Assembly: GCA_037447295.1 (NCBI GenBank)
Contig: JBBIGZ010000037.1
Span: 1 to 29,131, forward strand
Source: 630D-37 sp037447295
Lineage (GTDB): Bacteria > Chloroflexota > Anaerolineae > Anaerolineales > Villigracilaceae
Length of the DNA: 29,131 nt
Direction: 5' to 3'
This document shows positions 6,961 through 14,069 of the stretch, piece by piece (the first letter of the stretch is position 1; each line of letters begins with the position of its first letter). Both the position numbers and the translations under genes were made by a program. The notes under the pieces are model-generated. The model worked only from the letters and a program-made list of their open reading frames with translations, was not told where the DNA came from and did no database searches.

Positions 6961-8654
6961 GCACACTGGCACAGATCCTCCTGGAACACTTCGAGCGCCA
7001 TCCCGATCAGGTCAGCATCATCCTGCAACATGCCGGCCAAGAAGATCGCTCTCTCACTTACGCTGACTTGATGAGGGGCGCCGAAGCCTTTGCGGCTACC
7101 TTGCGCCGTGAAGAAATTCGCGAAGGCGAAGTAGTTGTGTTGATTTTGCCGCATGGGAGCGATCTGGTCTTTGCCTTCTTCGGCGCGATTCTCTACGGTG
7201 CGATCCCTTCGATCATGCCTTTCCTAACCGAGAAGCTTGCGCCGGAGCGTTATCGTGCTGACCTGAAAGCGCTTATCCGCATCACCCAGCCAACGGCTAT
7301 CGTAACTTACCCTGAGTTCGCCGAAGAAGTGCGTCAGGCGATCACGCCGGAAAGCTCGGTGCGTGCCTTGATCACAACAGATACCTTTGAATCACCGGAA
7401 AGGCTCAACGATCTGACCTGGTTGCCCGGTTTGCGACGAGGAGAAAATGACATTGTGCTATTACAGCACTCTTCCGGCACCACCGGGCTGCAAAAAGGGG
7501 TTGCGCTCTCCCATCAGGCGGTGCTCAATCAGCTGGGAGCGTATTCTGAGGCGATTGAACTGAACGAACAAGATGTGATTGTATCCTGGCTCCCCCTATA
7601 TCATGATATGGGCTTGATCGCTGGCTTCATCATGCCTGTCTTGTGTGGCGTGCCGCTGGTATTGATGTCACCGTTTGATTGGGTACGCGCACCCCATCGA
7701 CTCTTTCAGGCGGTTTCGCGTTATCGTGGCACCCTTTCCTGGTTGCCCAATTTTGCCTATAACTTTTGTGCTCAAAAAGTGCGCGATGCACAATTGAATG
7801 GCGTAGACTTAAGCTCCTGGCGCGCCGTGATCAATTGCTCAGAACCGGTGCGCTGGGAAAGTCACCGGGTGTTTTATGAGCGTTTCAAAGCCTACGGGTT
7901 GCATTACGAGGCGCTTCAAACCAGCTATGCCATGGCCGAAAACGTCTTCGGCGTCACCCAGAGCCGCTTAGGCGAGCCACCACGCACCGATGTTATCGAT
8001 CGCGAAGCCTTCATGAGCGAACACGTGGCGCGCCCTGCCGGCGACGGCCGGCCTTCGCTGGTGATGATGTCTAGCGGCCGACCTTTGCGGAATACCCGCG
8101 TGCGCATTGTGGATGAAAAGGGACGCGATCTCCCCGAACGAGTGATCGGGGAAATCGCCATTCAATCCGATTGCATGTTAACCGGCTACTTTAACCGTCC
8201 CGATCTGACCCAAAAAGCTTTACGCGATGGCTGGTATCTCACCGGTGATCTTGGCTATCTGGCCGATGGCGAGCTCTATGTTTCCGGACGCAAAAAAGAC
8301 ATCATCATCGTCGGCGGGAAAAATGTCTATCCCCAGGACCTGGAAGCGCTTGCCGGCGAGGTGCCCGGTGTCCATCCCGGCCGCGTGGTAGCGTTCGGTA
8401 TTTTCGATGAATCGCTGGGAACGGAGGAAGTCGCCATCGTAGCCGAAGTAGATACTCCCGACCCGATAGAGCGTGAGCAGATCGCCGAAGCCATTCGGCT
8501 GCATGTCACACGTAATTCGGCCATCACCGTGCGCTATGTGCGCGTGGTAGATGCAAAATGGCTCATTAAGACATCTAGTGGTAAGATTGCCCGCGCCGCG
8601 AATCGCGAAAAGTTTTTGCGAGAAAACGGCTATAATGCCGAATTGCCGAATTAA
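6957..8654 (+). CDS. Acyl-AMP ligase (FAAL-like adenylating enzyme)
   Basis: This 565-residue ANL-superfamily enzyme activates a carboxylic acid as acyl-AMP. The P-loop HSSGTTGLQKG lies at residues 171-181, the region SWLPLYHDMGLIAG is characteristic of fatty-acyl-AMP ligases, YLTGDLG and SGRKKDIIIVGGKNVYP mark the hinge region, and the C-terminal catalytic Lys in KTSSGKIAR is K543. FAALs transfer acyl groups to the phosphopantetheine of a carrier, and the carrier gene lies directly upstream with an ATGA overlap. It takes the place that DltA (D-alanine ligase) has in dlt operons, but its motifs point to a fatty-acyl or other acyl substrate. The exact substrate cannot be read here. Confidence 0.88.
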   Translation: MSTLAQILLEHFERHPDQVSIILQHAGQEDRSLTYADLMRGAEAFAATLRREEIREGEVVVLILPHGSDLVFAFFGAILYGAIPSIMPFLTEKLAPERYRADLKALIRITQPTAIVTYPEFAEEVRQAITPESSVRALITTDTFESPERLNDLTWLPGLRRGENDIVLLQHSSGTTGLQKGVALSHQAVLNQLGAYSEAIELNEQDVIVSWLPLYHDMGLIAGFIMPVLCGVPLVLMSPFDWVRAPHRLFQAVSRYRGTLSWLPNFAYNFCAQKVRDAQLNGVDLSSWRAVINCSEPVRWESHRVFYERFKAYGLHYEALQTSYAMAENVFGVTQSRLGEPPRTDVIDREAFMSEHVARPAGDGRPSLVMMSSGRPLRNTRVRIVDEKGRDLPERVIGEIAIQSDCMLTGYFNRPDLTQKALRDGWYLTGDLGYLADGELYVSGRKKDIIIVGGKNVYPQDLEALAGEVPGVHPGRVVAFGIFDESLGTEEVAIVAEVDTPDPIEREQIAEAIRLHVTRNSAITVRYVRVVDAKWLIKTSSGKIARAANREKFLRENGYNAELPN

Positions 8655-8688
8655 TGCTCAAGACAACTTCTCTGCGGAGGTTTCCCTA

Positions 8689-9960
8689 ATGAAACGAGTG
8701 ATCCCGCCCGTCAAGGGCACCCGTGATTTTTACCCGGAACAGATGGCACTGCGCACCTGGCTATATAACATGATGCGGCGCATATCGGAATCTTTCGGTT
8801 ATCAAGAGTACGAAGCGCCCATCCTGGAAAGTCTGGATTTGTATGCGGCGAAATCGGGGGAAGAACTGGTCAAGGAACAGGCATATGTTTTCACCGATCG
8901 TGGCGGTGACCAGATCACCTTGCGGCCAGAACTAACCCCTAGCCTGGCACGCATGGTGGCACAACGCCAAAAAGAACTCGTTTTTCCGTTGCGTTGGTGG
9001 TCGTTTGGGCCTTTCTGGCGCTATGAGCGCCCCCAAAAAGGACGCACCCGCGAATTTTTCCAGTGGAACGTGGATATGATCGGCGTCAACTCGCCGGAAG
9101 CGGATGCAGAGATCGTCGCCGTGCTGGTGAGCTTCTTCCGCCAGGTTGGCCTGAAGCCGGAACAGGTGCTGGTAATGGTCAACAATCGGCGCCTGATGGA
9201 CGCACAATTCAACGCTTTTGATATTCCCCAGGAAATGCGCCCTGCCGTCTCGACCTGGATCGATCGCCGCGAGAAGATGGAACCGAGCGAGTGGCTAGCC
9301 TACGGCCGTGAAATCGGCCTTTCTGAGCGGCAATTGGGCCAGATCGGCGAGATGCTGGAAAATCGGGAACTATGGCGAGAATCGGATGAACTGGTGCGTT
9401 TCTTTGCTGCCGCTGAAGCCATGGGCATTGCACCATACGTGCGCTTTGAACCCTCTATTGTGCGTGGTTTGCTCTATTACACGGGTACAGTGATCGAGGC
9501 CTGGGAAGTGGGCGGTGAAATCAAACGCGCCATCCTCGGTGGCGGGCGCTATGATAATCTGCTGGCCGATGTGGGAGGGGAGCCGTTGCCCGGTGTTGGC
9601 TTCGCAATGGGAGATGTCGTCATCACACTCATCCTGGAAAAATACGGCCTCCTGCCACAAAACTTGCGCATCAACCCCGCGCCGATTTTGGTCACCGTCT
9701 TTGACGAGACCCATCTTTTGGAATCATTCAAACTGGCCGATGAATTGCGAAGCGTTGGCTTAAACGTGGCCTGTTATCCAGAAGCTGCCAAACTGCCGCG
9801 TCAGTTCAGATATGCGGATCGAAAGGGTATGCATGCAGTCATCGTTCTCGGTCCTGATGAAGTAGCGCAAGGAGTGGTAACGGTCAAGGACTTGCGAAAA
9901 GGTTCACAAACTCAGGTGCCACGTCGGCAGGTAGCCGAATTTTTGAAGGAGATACTCTGA
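8689..9960 (+). CDS. hisS: Histidyl-tRNA synthetase
   Basis: HisRS charges tRNA(His) with histidine. The 423-residue protein begins MKRVIPPVKGTRDFYP, has the class II motif 2 region around FWRYERPQKGRTREFFQWN, the histidine-binding stretch IVRGLLYYTGTVIEAW, motif 3 GGGRYDNLL, and an anticodon-binding domain after about residue 330. ATG 8689 is chosen for its GGAGG (8676-8680) and for the canonical N-terminus; a longer frame would overlap the ligase. In the histidine-binding motif the usual RGLDYY reads RGLLYY, a variation I would expect in some lineages. HisZ is less likely because the motifs are complete and no his operon is nearby. It ends 38 bases from the convergent SH3 gene. Confidence 0.93.
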   Translation: MKRVIPPVKGTRDFYPEQMALRTWLYNMMRRISESFGYQEYEAPILESLDLYAAKSGEELVKEQAYVFTDRGGDQITLRPELTPSLARMVAQRQKELVFPLRWWSFGPFWRYERPQKGRTREFFQWNVDMIGVNSPEADAEIVAVLVSFFRQVGLKPEQVLVMVNNRRLMDAQFNAFDIPQEMRPAVSTWIDRREKMEPSEWLAYGREIGLSERQLGQIGEMLENRELWRESDELVRFFAAAEAMGIAPYVRFEPSIVRGLLYYTGTVIEAWEVGGEIKRAILGGGRYDNLLADVGGEPLPGVGFAMGDVVITLILEKYGLLPQNLRINPAPILVTVFDETHLLESFKLADELRSVGLNVACYPEAAKLPRQFRYADRKGMHAVIVLGPDEVAQGVVTVKDLRKGSQTQVPRRQVAEFLKEIL

Positions 9961-9998
9961 GTAGGTGCTATCTCAACAATTGCCTGACCGAGGAGCGG

Positions 9999-10613
9999 CT
10001 ATCGCCTACGGGTGAATACCGAAATCATGCCTAACGTGCCACCCACAGCCAGGATCAGAATGGCCAGTCCAATCGGAAAAGAGGGTGATCCGGCGGTGGG
10101 AGGATCAAACTGCGGAATCTCCAATTCCGGAGCTGGGGTGAATGTGGGCAAGCGGGTGGGGGTTAGATCCTCCAAATAGGAAGCTACCAAAGTAGGGTCG
10201 AGCGCCGGCGTGGATCGGGGCGTGGGTGTCGGCGGTGGTGTGACGGTGGGTAACAACCCCGGCGATAACGAAACCCATGGTCCGTAGATCCACGCCATCC
10301 CATCCGGAGCTCCGGGATAGGCGATCATGATCCAGTTCGTATCGGCCGAGCGACCTAAAGCAGGAGCACTCTGTCCGCGCAGCAACACGCCAACAGGGGG
10401 ATAGATGTACATATCCGGGCCGGCATACACATTAACAATTTCCAGATTCTCATAAACTGTAACCATAGGCCCCAAGGGAGTACTGGTGACGGTAGGGATC
10501 GAGCCGGTCGGTTGCTGCGCCTGGGCCGGGTGGGTCTTCGGAAAGAAAAGGCTCAGCATGGAAAGGCAAAGTGCTACCCCAATGAGAACGATCTTCACCC
10601 GAAGATTACTCAT
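9999..10613 (-). CDS. Secreted SH3-domain surface protein with Thr-Pro linker and C-terminal anchor (copy 2)
   Basis: The 204-residue protein has an N-terminal signal peptide (hydrophobic VLIGVALCLSMLSLFF, then a likely cleavage near AQAQ). A bacterial SH3-like domain follows at about residues 50-115, with VNVYAGPDMYIYPPVG and MAWIYG. Next come a Thr/Pro-rich linker (PPPTPTPRSTPALDP and TRLPTFTPAPELEIP) and a C-terminal membrane helix followed by TRRR. It is a clear paralogue of the upstream gene, with matching linker segments, and overlaps it by 8 bases. This architecture suggests an exported, membrane-tethered protein that may bind cell-envelope polymer. No enzyme domain is present. Confidence 0.85.
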   Translation of the reverse strand: MSNLRVKIVLIGVALCLSMLSLFFPKTHPAQAQQPTGSIPTVTSTPLGPMVTVYENLEIVNVYAGPDMYIYPPVGVLLRGQSAPALGRSADTNWIMIAYPGAPDGMAWIYGPWVSLSPGLLPTVTPPPTPTPRSTPALDPTLVASYLEDLTPTRLPTFTPAPELEIPQFDPPTAGSPSFPIGLAILILAVGGTLGMISVFTRRR

Positions 10614-11190
10614 GATTTTTCCTGCGAATGCTCAATGCCAAGCCCAAGATACCTAACAATGCAAAACCGAGAATGTAGATACCTGCCGCATCGTTAGGCA
10701 ATGCTTCGGTGCCGGGCGCCGCATACGAAGGGATGACCAACGGTGGCGCAGGCGTAAAAGTCGGCAAACGTGTGGCCGTGGGTTCAAAATGGAAAGCGGC
10801 CATCAGGGTCGGATCAATGGTCGCAGTGATGCGTGGCGTCGGCGTAGGTGGAGGTTGAATGATCGGCAACTCGCTTGTTGTCACGAGTTGCACCAGCGTA
10901 GAATGTACCCATCCTTTGCCATCTGCGCTACCTGGGTACATAATCTGTATCCAGATCCGTCCTGGCGAAAGTCCAATCGCCGGAGCGGTGGCGCCGGGAG
11001 ATAATTTGCCTAGGATGGGATACAGCGTTCCGGGGCCGGCGCGGACGTTGATTTCCTCCTCATAGGTCACGATAACATAGGGACCGCTCAGCGTAGCCGT
11101 CGGAGTGGGGGCTTGTGCCTGCACAGATTGAAAGAGAAAGAGGCACAGAAAGAGCAACAAAATGTGGATAAACGGGTTTTTCAAGTGCAT
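10606..11190 (-). CDS. Secreted SH3-domain surface protein with Thr-Pro linker and C-terminal anchor (copy 1)
   Basis: This 194-residue protein has the same plan as its downstream neighbour: signal peptide (FIHILLLFLCLFLFQSVQAQA), SH3-like domain at about residues 45-105 (INVRAGPGTLYPILGKL, then GWVHSTLV), a Thr-Pro linker containing PPPTPTPRITATIDPTL and TRLPTFTPAPPLVIP, and a C-terminal helix ending in RRKNHE. The VRAGPGTxYP pattern is the common bacterial SH3_3 signature. The pair arose by tandem duplication. The ATG is 7 bases from a TATAAT on the same strand, so the message may be leaderless. Confidence 0.85.
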   Translation of the reverse strand: MHLKNPFIHILLLFLCLFLFQSVQAQAPTPTATLSGPYVIVTYEEEINVRAGPGTLYPILGKLSPGATAPAIGLSPGRIWIQIMYPGSADGKGWVHSTLVQLVTTSELPIIQPPPTPTPRITATIDPTLMAAFHFEPTATRLPTFTPAPPLVIPSYAAPGTEALPNDAAGIYILGFALLGILGLALSIRRKNHE

Positions 11191-11196
11191 AGAAAT

Positions 11197-11206
11197 GATT
11201 ATAATC
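11197..11206. promoter_or_regulatory. Palindromic bidirectional -10 element between SH3 gene and plsC
   Basis: GATTATAATC is a perfect 10-base palindrome and supplies TATAAT on both strands in the 32-base gap between divergent genes. It lies 17 bases before the plsC ATG and 7 bases before the SH3-protein ATG. -35 boxes are poor on both sides, so promoter strength is uncertain. Confidence 0.5.
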
Positions 11207-11222
11207 GAGGCGGAGAAACTGT

Positions 11223-11918
11223 ATGCGTCGCTTCCTTCGACTTCTTATTCGCTTTCTGATCAACCTAATTGCCGATGTCCAGATTTCGGGCTACGAGTAT
11301 TTGCCCGAAGGTAGCTTCGTCATCGCCTCAAATCATTTGGGGTTTCTGGATGTGCTCTTGCTTTTTTATGCCATCGATCGGCCGGATATGTTTATTCCGG
11401 TGGCCGAAAAGTGGGAGAAAGTCGCCCTTTTCCGTTGGCTGCGCAAGCCTTTGAACTTGGTGTTTATCGATCGCTTCAACCCGGATATCAAGGCCTTGCG
11501 CAAAATTTTACACCTGATGGAAGCCGGAAACATTCTGGTAATTGCCCCCGAGGGCACACGCAGCCGCACAGAGACCATGGCCGAGGGAAGACCGGGGGTG
11601 GCTTATCTGGCTGCTCGCCTGGAACGACCGATCGTTCCGGTCGGCCTCTACGGCACCGAAGATCGCAAGGTGCTGGAAAATCTAAAGCATTTTCGCCGAT
11701 CAAAAATTGTAGTGCGGGCTGGGCCGGCTTTCCGCCTCCCACCCTTACCGACGCGCGATCGAGATCGGGCATTGCGCGCCTATACGGATGAGATCATGTG
11801 CCGCATTGCCGCTCTTTTGCCGGAGAAGTACCGTGGGGTCTATCGCGAGCACCCGCGATTGCAAGAGCTCTTGCAACAGGGTAGTGAAATGCGAAAGCAG
11901 GCTTCGATGGCAAATTGA
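11223..11918 (+). CDS. plsC: 1-acyl-sn-glycerol-3-phosphate acyltransferase (PlsC-like)
   Basis: This 231-residue membrane-associated acyltransferase has the catalytic NHx4D motif at N37-H38-D43 (SNHLGFLDVLL), the glycerolipid-binding FIDRFN block at about 81 and PEGTRSRT at about 109. It would acylate lysophosphatidic acid to phosphatidic acid in phospholipid synthesis. The N-terminus has a short hydrophobic, basic stretch (RRFLRLLIRFLINLI) that can bind the membrane. The gene is single on its strand, divergent from the SH3 pair and convergent with dtd. The family also includes acyltransferases for other lipids, so the exact acceptor is inferred. Confidence 0.9.
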   Translation: MRRFLRLLIRFLINLIADVQISGYEYLPEGSFVIASNHLGFLDVLLLFYAIDRPDMFIPVAEKWEKVALFRWLRKPLNLVFIDRFNPDIKALRKILHLMEAGNILVIAPEGTRSRTETMAEGRPGVAYLAARLERPIVPVGLYGTEDRKVLENLKHFRRSKIVVRAGPAFRLPPLPTRDRDRALRAYTDEIMCRIAALLPEKYRGVYREHPRLQELLQQGSEMRKQASMAN

Positions 11919-11940
11919 AAGACGTGAATTCCCTCAGGCG

Positions 11941-12378
11941 TTAACCTTCTAGCCAGAGGGTGAACGGCCCATCGTTATGGATCTCAACTAGCATGTGGGC
12001 ACCAAAGCGCCCGGTCTGAGTTGGGATTCCCCGTTCTCGGAGCAATTGGGCAAAACACTCTACAAGCGGCGCGGCGATCTGGGGCGGCGCGGCATCAGTG
12101 AAAGACGGCCGGCGCCCTTTGCGCGTATCGGCATAAAGCGTAAACTGGGATACAACCAACGCTTCTCCCCGCACGTCTTGAATTGAGAGGTTCGTTTTGC
12201 CTTGTTGATCTTCAAAAATGCGTAACGTGGCCACTTTCTCGGCCAGGAACCGCGCCGTTTCCTCGTTATCGGAAGGCGCGATTCCCAGCAAGATCAACAG
12301 ACCGGGGCCGATTTCGGCAATCGTTTCCCCATCCACCAGGACGCGAGCACGACGGACGCGTTGCAGCACTAAGCGCAT
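11941..12378 (-). CDS. dtd: D-aminoacyl-tRNA deacylase
   Basis: DTD removes D-amino acids and glycine mischarged on tRNA. The 145-residue protein has the expected length, begins MRLVLQRVRRARVLVDGE, and carries the SQFTLYAD motif and the C-terminal cross-subunit Gly-cisPro region as NDGPFTLWLEG. The usual form of that second motif is NxGPVT; Phe replaces Val here. The gene starts 2 bases after the trpS stop and is the last of the selW-trpS-dtd unit, a sensible pairing of aminoacylation and proofreading. Confidence 0.95.
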   Translation of the reverse strand: MRLVLQRVRRARVLVDGETIAEIGPGLLILLGIAPSDNEETARFLAEKVATLRIFEDQQGKTNLSIQDVRGEALVVSQFTLYADTRKGRRPSFTDAAPPQIAAPLVECFAQLLRERGIPTQTGRFGAHMLVEIHNDGPFTLWLEG

Positions 12379-12380
12379 AT

Positions 12381-13367
12381 TCAGGGTAACTGCACGGCGG
12401 CACGCACTTCTTCCATAGTCTTTTCGGCGATGACGCGGGCGCGCCGTGCTCCATCACGCAACACATCCCAGACGTAATCCGGATTGGCGGCAATTTCGGC
12501 GCGGCGGGCGCGGAAAGGCTCCAGATGACGATTGAGATTAGCTGCAAAGCGAGCTTTGCAATCCACACAGCCGATCCCGGCACGTCGGCATTCGACGTTG
12601 ATCATTTCAACTTCTTCCACAGGGGAAAAGATCTTGTGCATCGAAAAGACGTTGCATACATCCGGGTTGCCCGGATCGGTCCGACGGATGCGCTGCGGAT
12701 CGGTGACCATCATCATGACGCGTTGACGGGTCTCCTCAGGTGTAGCCGCCAGCTCGATGTGATTGTTCAAGCTCTTGCTCATCTTCTCTTTGCCGTCGAT
12801 CCCGAGCACTTTCGGCACCTCGGTCGTTTTCATCTGCGGTTCGATCAGCACATTTGTGTGGAAACGGTGATTGAAAGAGCGCACCGTTTCGCGGGCAAAT
12901 TCAATATGCGGCGCCTGATCGATCCCTACCGGAACCAACTCTGCCTTATAAAGCACGATGTCGGCGGTCATCAGCACGGGGTACCCAACCAGCCCGTAGT
13001 TGACGTTATCCGGTTGCTGCCGCACTTTTTCTTTGAAAGTCGGCAGATCGGTGAGCTTGCCGAGCGGGGTCACCATGGAAAGGATCAGGTGCAATTCGGT
13101 GACCTGTGGCACGTGAGATTGGACAAAGACGATCGTTTCTTCAGGACGAATGCCGGCGGCCAGCCAATCCAATGCCATCTCGTAGGTGTTCTGGCGCAGG
13201 TTTTCGGTTGTTTCAACCGTGGTCAACGCGTGCAAATCTACGATGCAATAGATGCACTCGTACTCATCTTGGAGGGCGACGTAGTTTTTAATCGCCCCGA
13301 GATAGTTGCCTAAATGCTGCCGTCCCGTAGGACGAGCACCGGAAAAAACGCGACCTTTTTTCGTCAT
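12381..13367 (-). CDS. trpS: Tryptophanyl-tRNA synthetase with probable [4Fe-4S] cluster motif
   Basis: TrpRS charges tRNA(Trp). The 328-residue class I enzyme shows GARPTGRQHLGNYLGA (the HIGH-equivalent is QHLGNY) and KMSKS at residues 195-199. A cysteine set at C238, C260, C267 and C270 gives C-x21-C-x6-C-x2-C, very close to the C-x22-C-x6-C-x2-C that holds a [4Fe-4S] cluster near the anticodon-binding region in Thermotoga maritima TrpRS. The segment reads GIGCVDCKARF. Most bacterial TrpRS lack this set. The gene starts 6 bases after selW ends and is followed by dtd. Confidence 0.95.
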   Translation of the reverse strand: MTKKGRVFSGARPTGRQHLGNYLGAIKNYVALQDEYECIYCIVDLHALTTVETTENLRQNTYEMALDWLAAGIRPEETIVFVQSHVPQVTELHLILSMVTPLGKLTDLPTFKEKVRQQPDNVNYGLVGYPVLMTADIVLYKAELVPVGIDQAPHIEFARETVRSFNHRFHTNVLIEPQMKTTEVPKVLGIDGKEKMSKSLNNHIELAATPEETRQRVMMMVTDPQRIRRTDPGNPDVCNVFSMHKIFSPVEEVEMINVECRRAGIGCVDCKARFAANLNRHLEPFRARRAEIAANPDYVWDVLRDGARRARVIAEKTMEEVRAAVQLP

Positions 13368-13373
13368 AGCTAC

Positions 13374-13631
13374 TTAAGACCGTGAAGATAGGTTTTCAAG
13401 GAATTTTTGCACCGCCGCGGCGATTTCGCCTGCTTCGGCATGGCGGCCACTCTGCAGTTTTGAAAAGATTAACTGGCCATTGATGCTTACCTCAAAGCGT
13501 CCACCATCTGATGGAATAAGGGTGATAGAATGAATTTGTGGTTCAAATAAACGTAACAGTTCTCCAACCAGGCTCACGGCCCGGGGGGTATAGCGTCAAA
13601 CAGCACAATAGACGATTTCAATGTTCAACAT
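13374..13631 (-). CDS. selW: SelW-like (Rdx family) selenoprotein with in-frame UGA for selenocysteine
   Basis: I read the 85-residue product from ATG 13631 as MLNIEIVYCAVURYTPRAVS..., where U is the UGA at 13596-13598 (codon 12). The Cys9-x-x-Sec12 motif sits after the first beta strand (IEIVYC), exactly where SelW/SelT/Rdx proteins have CxxC or CxxU. The rest follows the family: ITLIPSDGGRFEVSINGQLI, then a GRHAEAGE loop. A Shine-Dalgarno AGGAGAGG lies at 13642-13635. If UGA is read as stop, only an 11-residue peptide results; if the gene is started at GTG 13577, the redox motif is lost. The protein is probably a thiol/selenol oxidoreductase. SelB is encoded in this window. trpS starts 6 bases downstream. 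Confidence 0.92.
13568..13584 (-). promoter_or_regulatory. Bacterial SECIS-like hairpin downstream of selW UGA
   Basis: On the minus strand CCGGGC and GCCTGG (6 pairs, one G-U) close a 5-base loop CGTGA. The loop begins 18 bases after the UGA, and G is the second loop base. These features match the general bacterial SECIS description: a short stem-loop just after UGA with a G in the first two apical-loop bases. The stem can extend with two more C-G pairs past a CC/TT internal loop. Confidence 0.75.
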
Positions 13632-13662
13632 CGGCCTCTCCTGGAGTGGATTTTGTTAGAAA

Positions 13663-13668
13663 ATTATA
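13663..13668 (-). promoter_or_regulatory. Candidate -10 element (TATAAT) for selW-trpS-dtd
   Basis: TATAAT on the minus strand lies 31 bases before the selW ATG, leaving a leader of about 25 bases with AGGAGAGG. The -35 region is weak. It faces the fmdB promoter. Confidence 0.55.
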
Positions 13669-13686
13669 ACATGTTTCCATCAGGCC

Positions 13687-13715
13687 TTGATTGAAAGGCC
13701 GCTAGGGACTATAAT
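13687..13715 (+). promoter_or_regulatory. Sigma70-type promoter of the FmdB-like gene
   Basis: TTGATT (13687-13692) and TATAAT (13710-13715) are separated by exactly 17 bases. The start codon is 34 bases downstream of the -10 and is preceded by GGAGGAGG at 13736-13743. Confidence 0.8.
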
Positions 13716-13749
13716 CAGGCTAGACTACTTTGTACGGAGGAGGTTGACT

Positions 13750-13995
13750 ATGCCTATTTATACGTATCGTTGCGAGTCTTGTGGAGTGCGTTTTGAGCGT
13801 CAGCAAAGCTTCAACGATGCTCCTTTGACTTGGTGCCCGGAATGTGGAAAAAAGAGCCTTCAAAAAGTGATCGCTCCGGTGGGCATTGTATTTAAGGGTT
13901 CGGGGTTCTATGCCACCGATCATCGCTCTCCCTCTGGAGCCACCAGTCGGGCGCCGAAAAGCGAGGACAAAGGAAGCAACACATCCGGCGAATAG
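13750..13995 (+). CDS. FmdB/CxxC-type zinc-ribbon regulatory protein
   Basis: The 81-residue protein begins MPIYTYRCESCGVRFE and has a second pair of Cys in WCPECGKKSL, so two CxxC knuckles form a small zinc ribbon of the FmdB family (putative regulatory protein). The typical block VGIVFKGSGFYATD follows, then a low-complexity hydrophilic tail (SPSGATSRAPKSEDKGS). ATG 13750 is used because of the GGAGGAGG before it and the canonical MPxYxYxC start; an upstream Met at 13687 would fall in the promoter. The molecular role of the family is poorly known. The gene is monocistronic between a strong promoter and a terminator. Confidence 0.92.
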   Translation: MPIYTYRCESCGVRFERQQSFNDAPLTWCPECGKKSLQKVIAPVGIVFKGSGFYATDHRSPSGATSRAPKSEDKGSNTSGE

Positions 13996-14023
13996 TCCTT
14001 CCTCCCGATTCAAAAAAAGAGAA

Positions 14024-14055
14024 GCCGACCGTAAAAGGCCGGCCTTTCTTTTTTT
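14024..14055. terminator. Bidirectional intrinsic terminator between fmdB-like gene and rpoD
   Basis: GCCGACC and GGCCGGC pair (one internal mismatch) around loop GTAAAA, followed by CTTTCTTTTTTT on the plus strand. The left flank CAAAAAAAGAGAA gives a T-run on the minus strand too. It lies between two convergent genes and can serve both. Confidence 0.88.
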
Positions 14056-14069
14056 AAACACAGGAGATG

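Noticed and set aside
12525..13313. 262-residue plus-strand ORF
   Set aside because: It is antisense to trpS, with no domain and an unusual His/Asp/Gln-rich composition.
13374..13577. GTG start giving a 67-residue SelW
   Set aside because: This start loses the first beta strand and the CxxU motif; the upstream ribosome binding site and SECIS-like hairpin point to ATG 13631 with UGA read as Sec.
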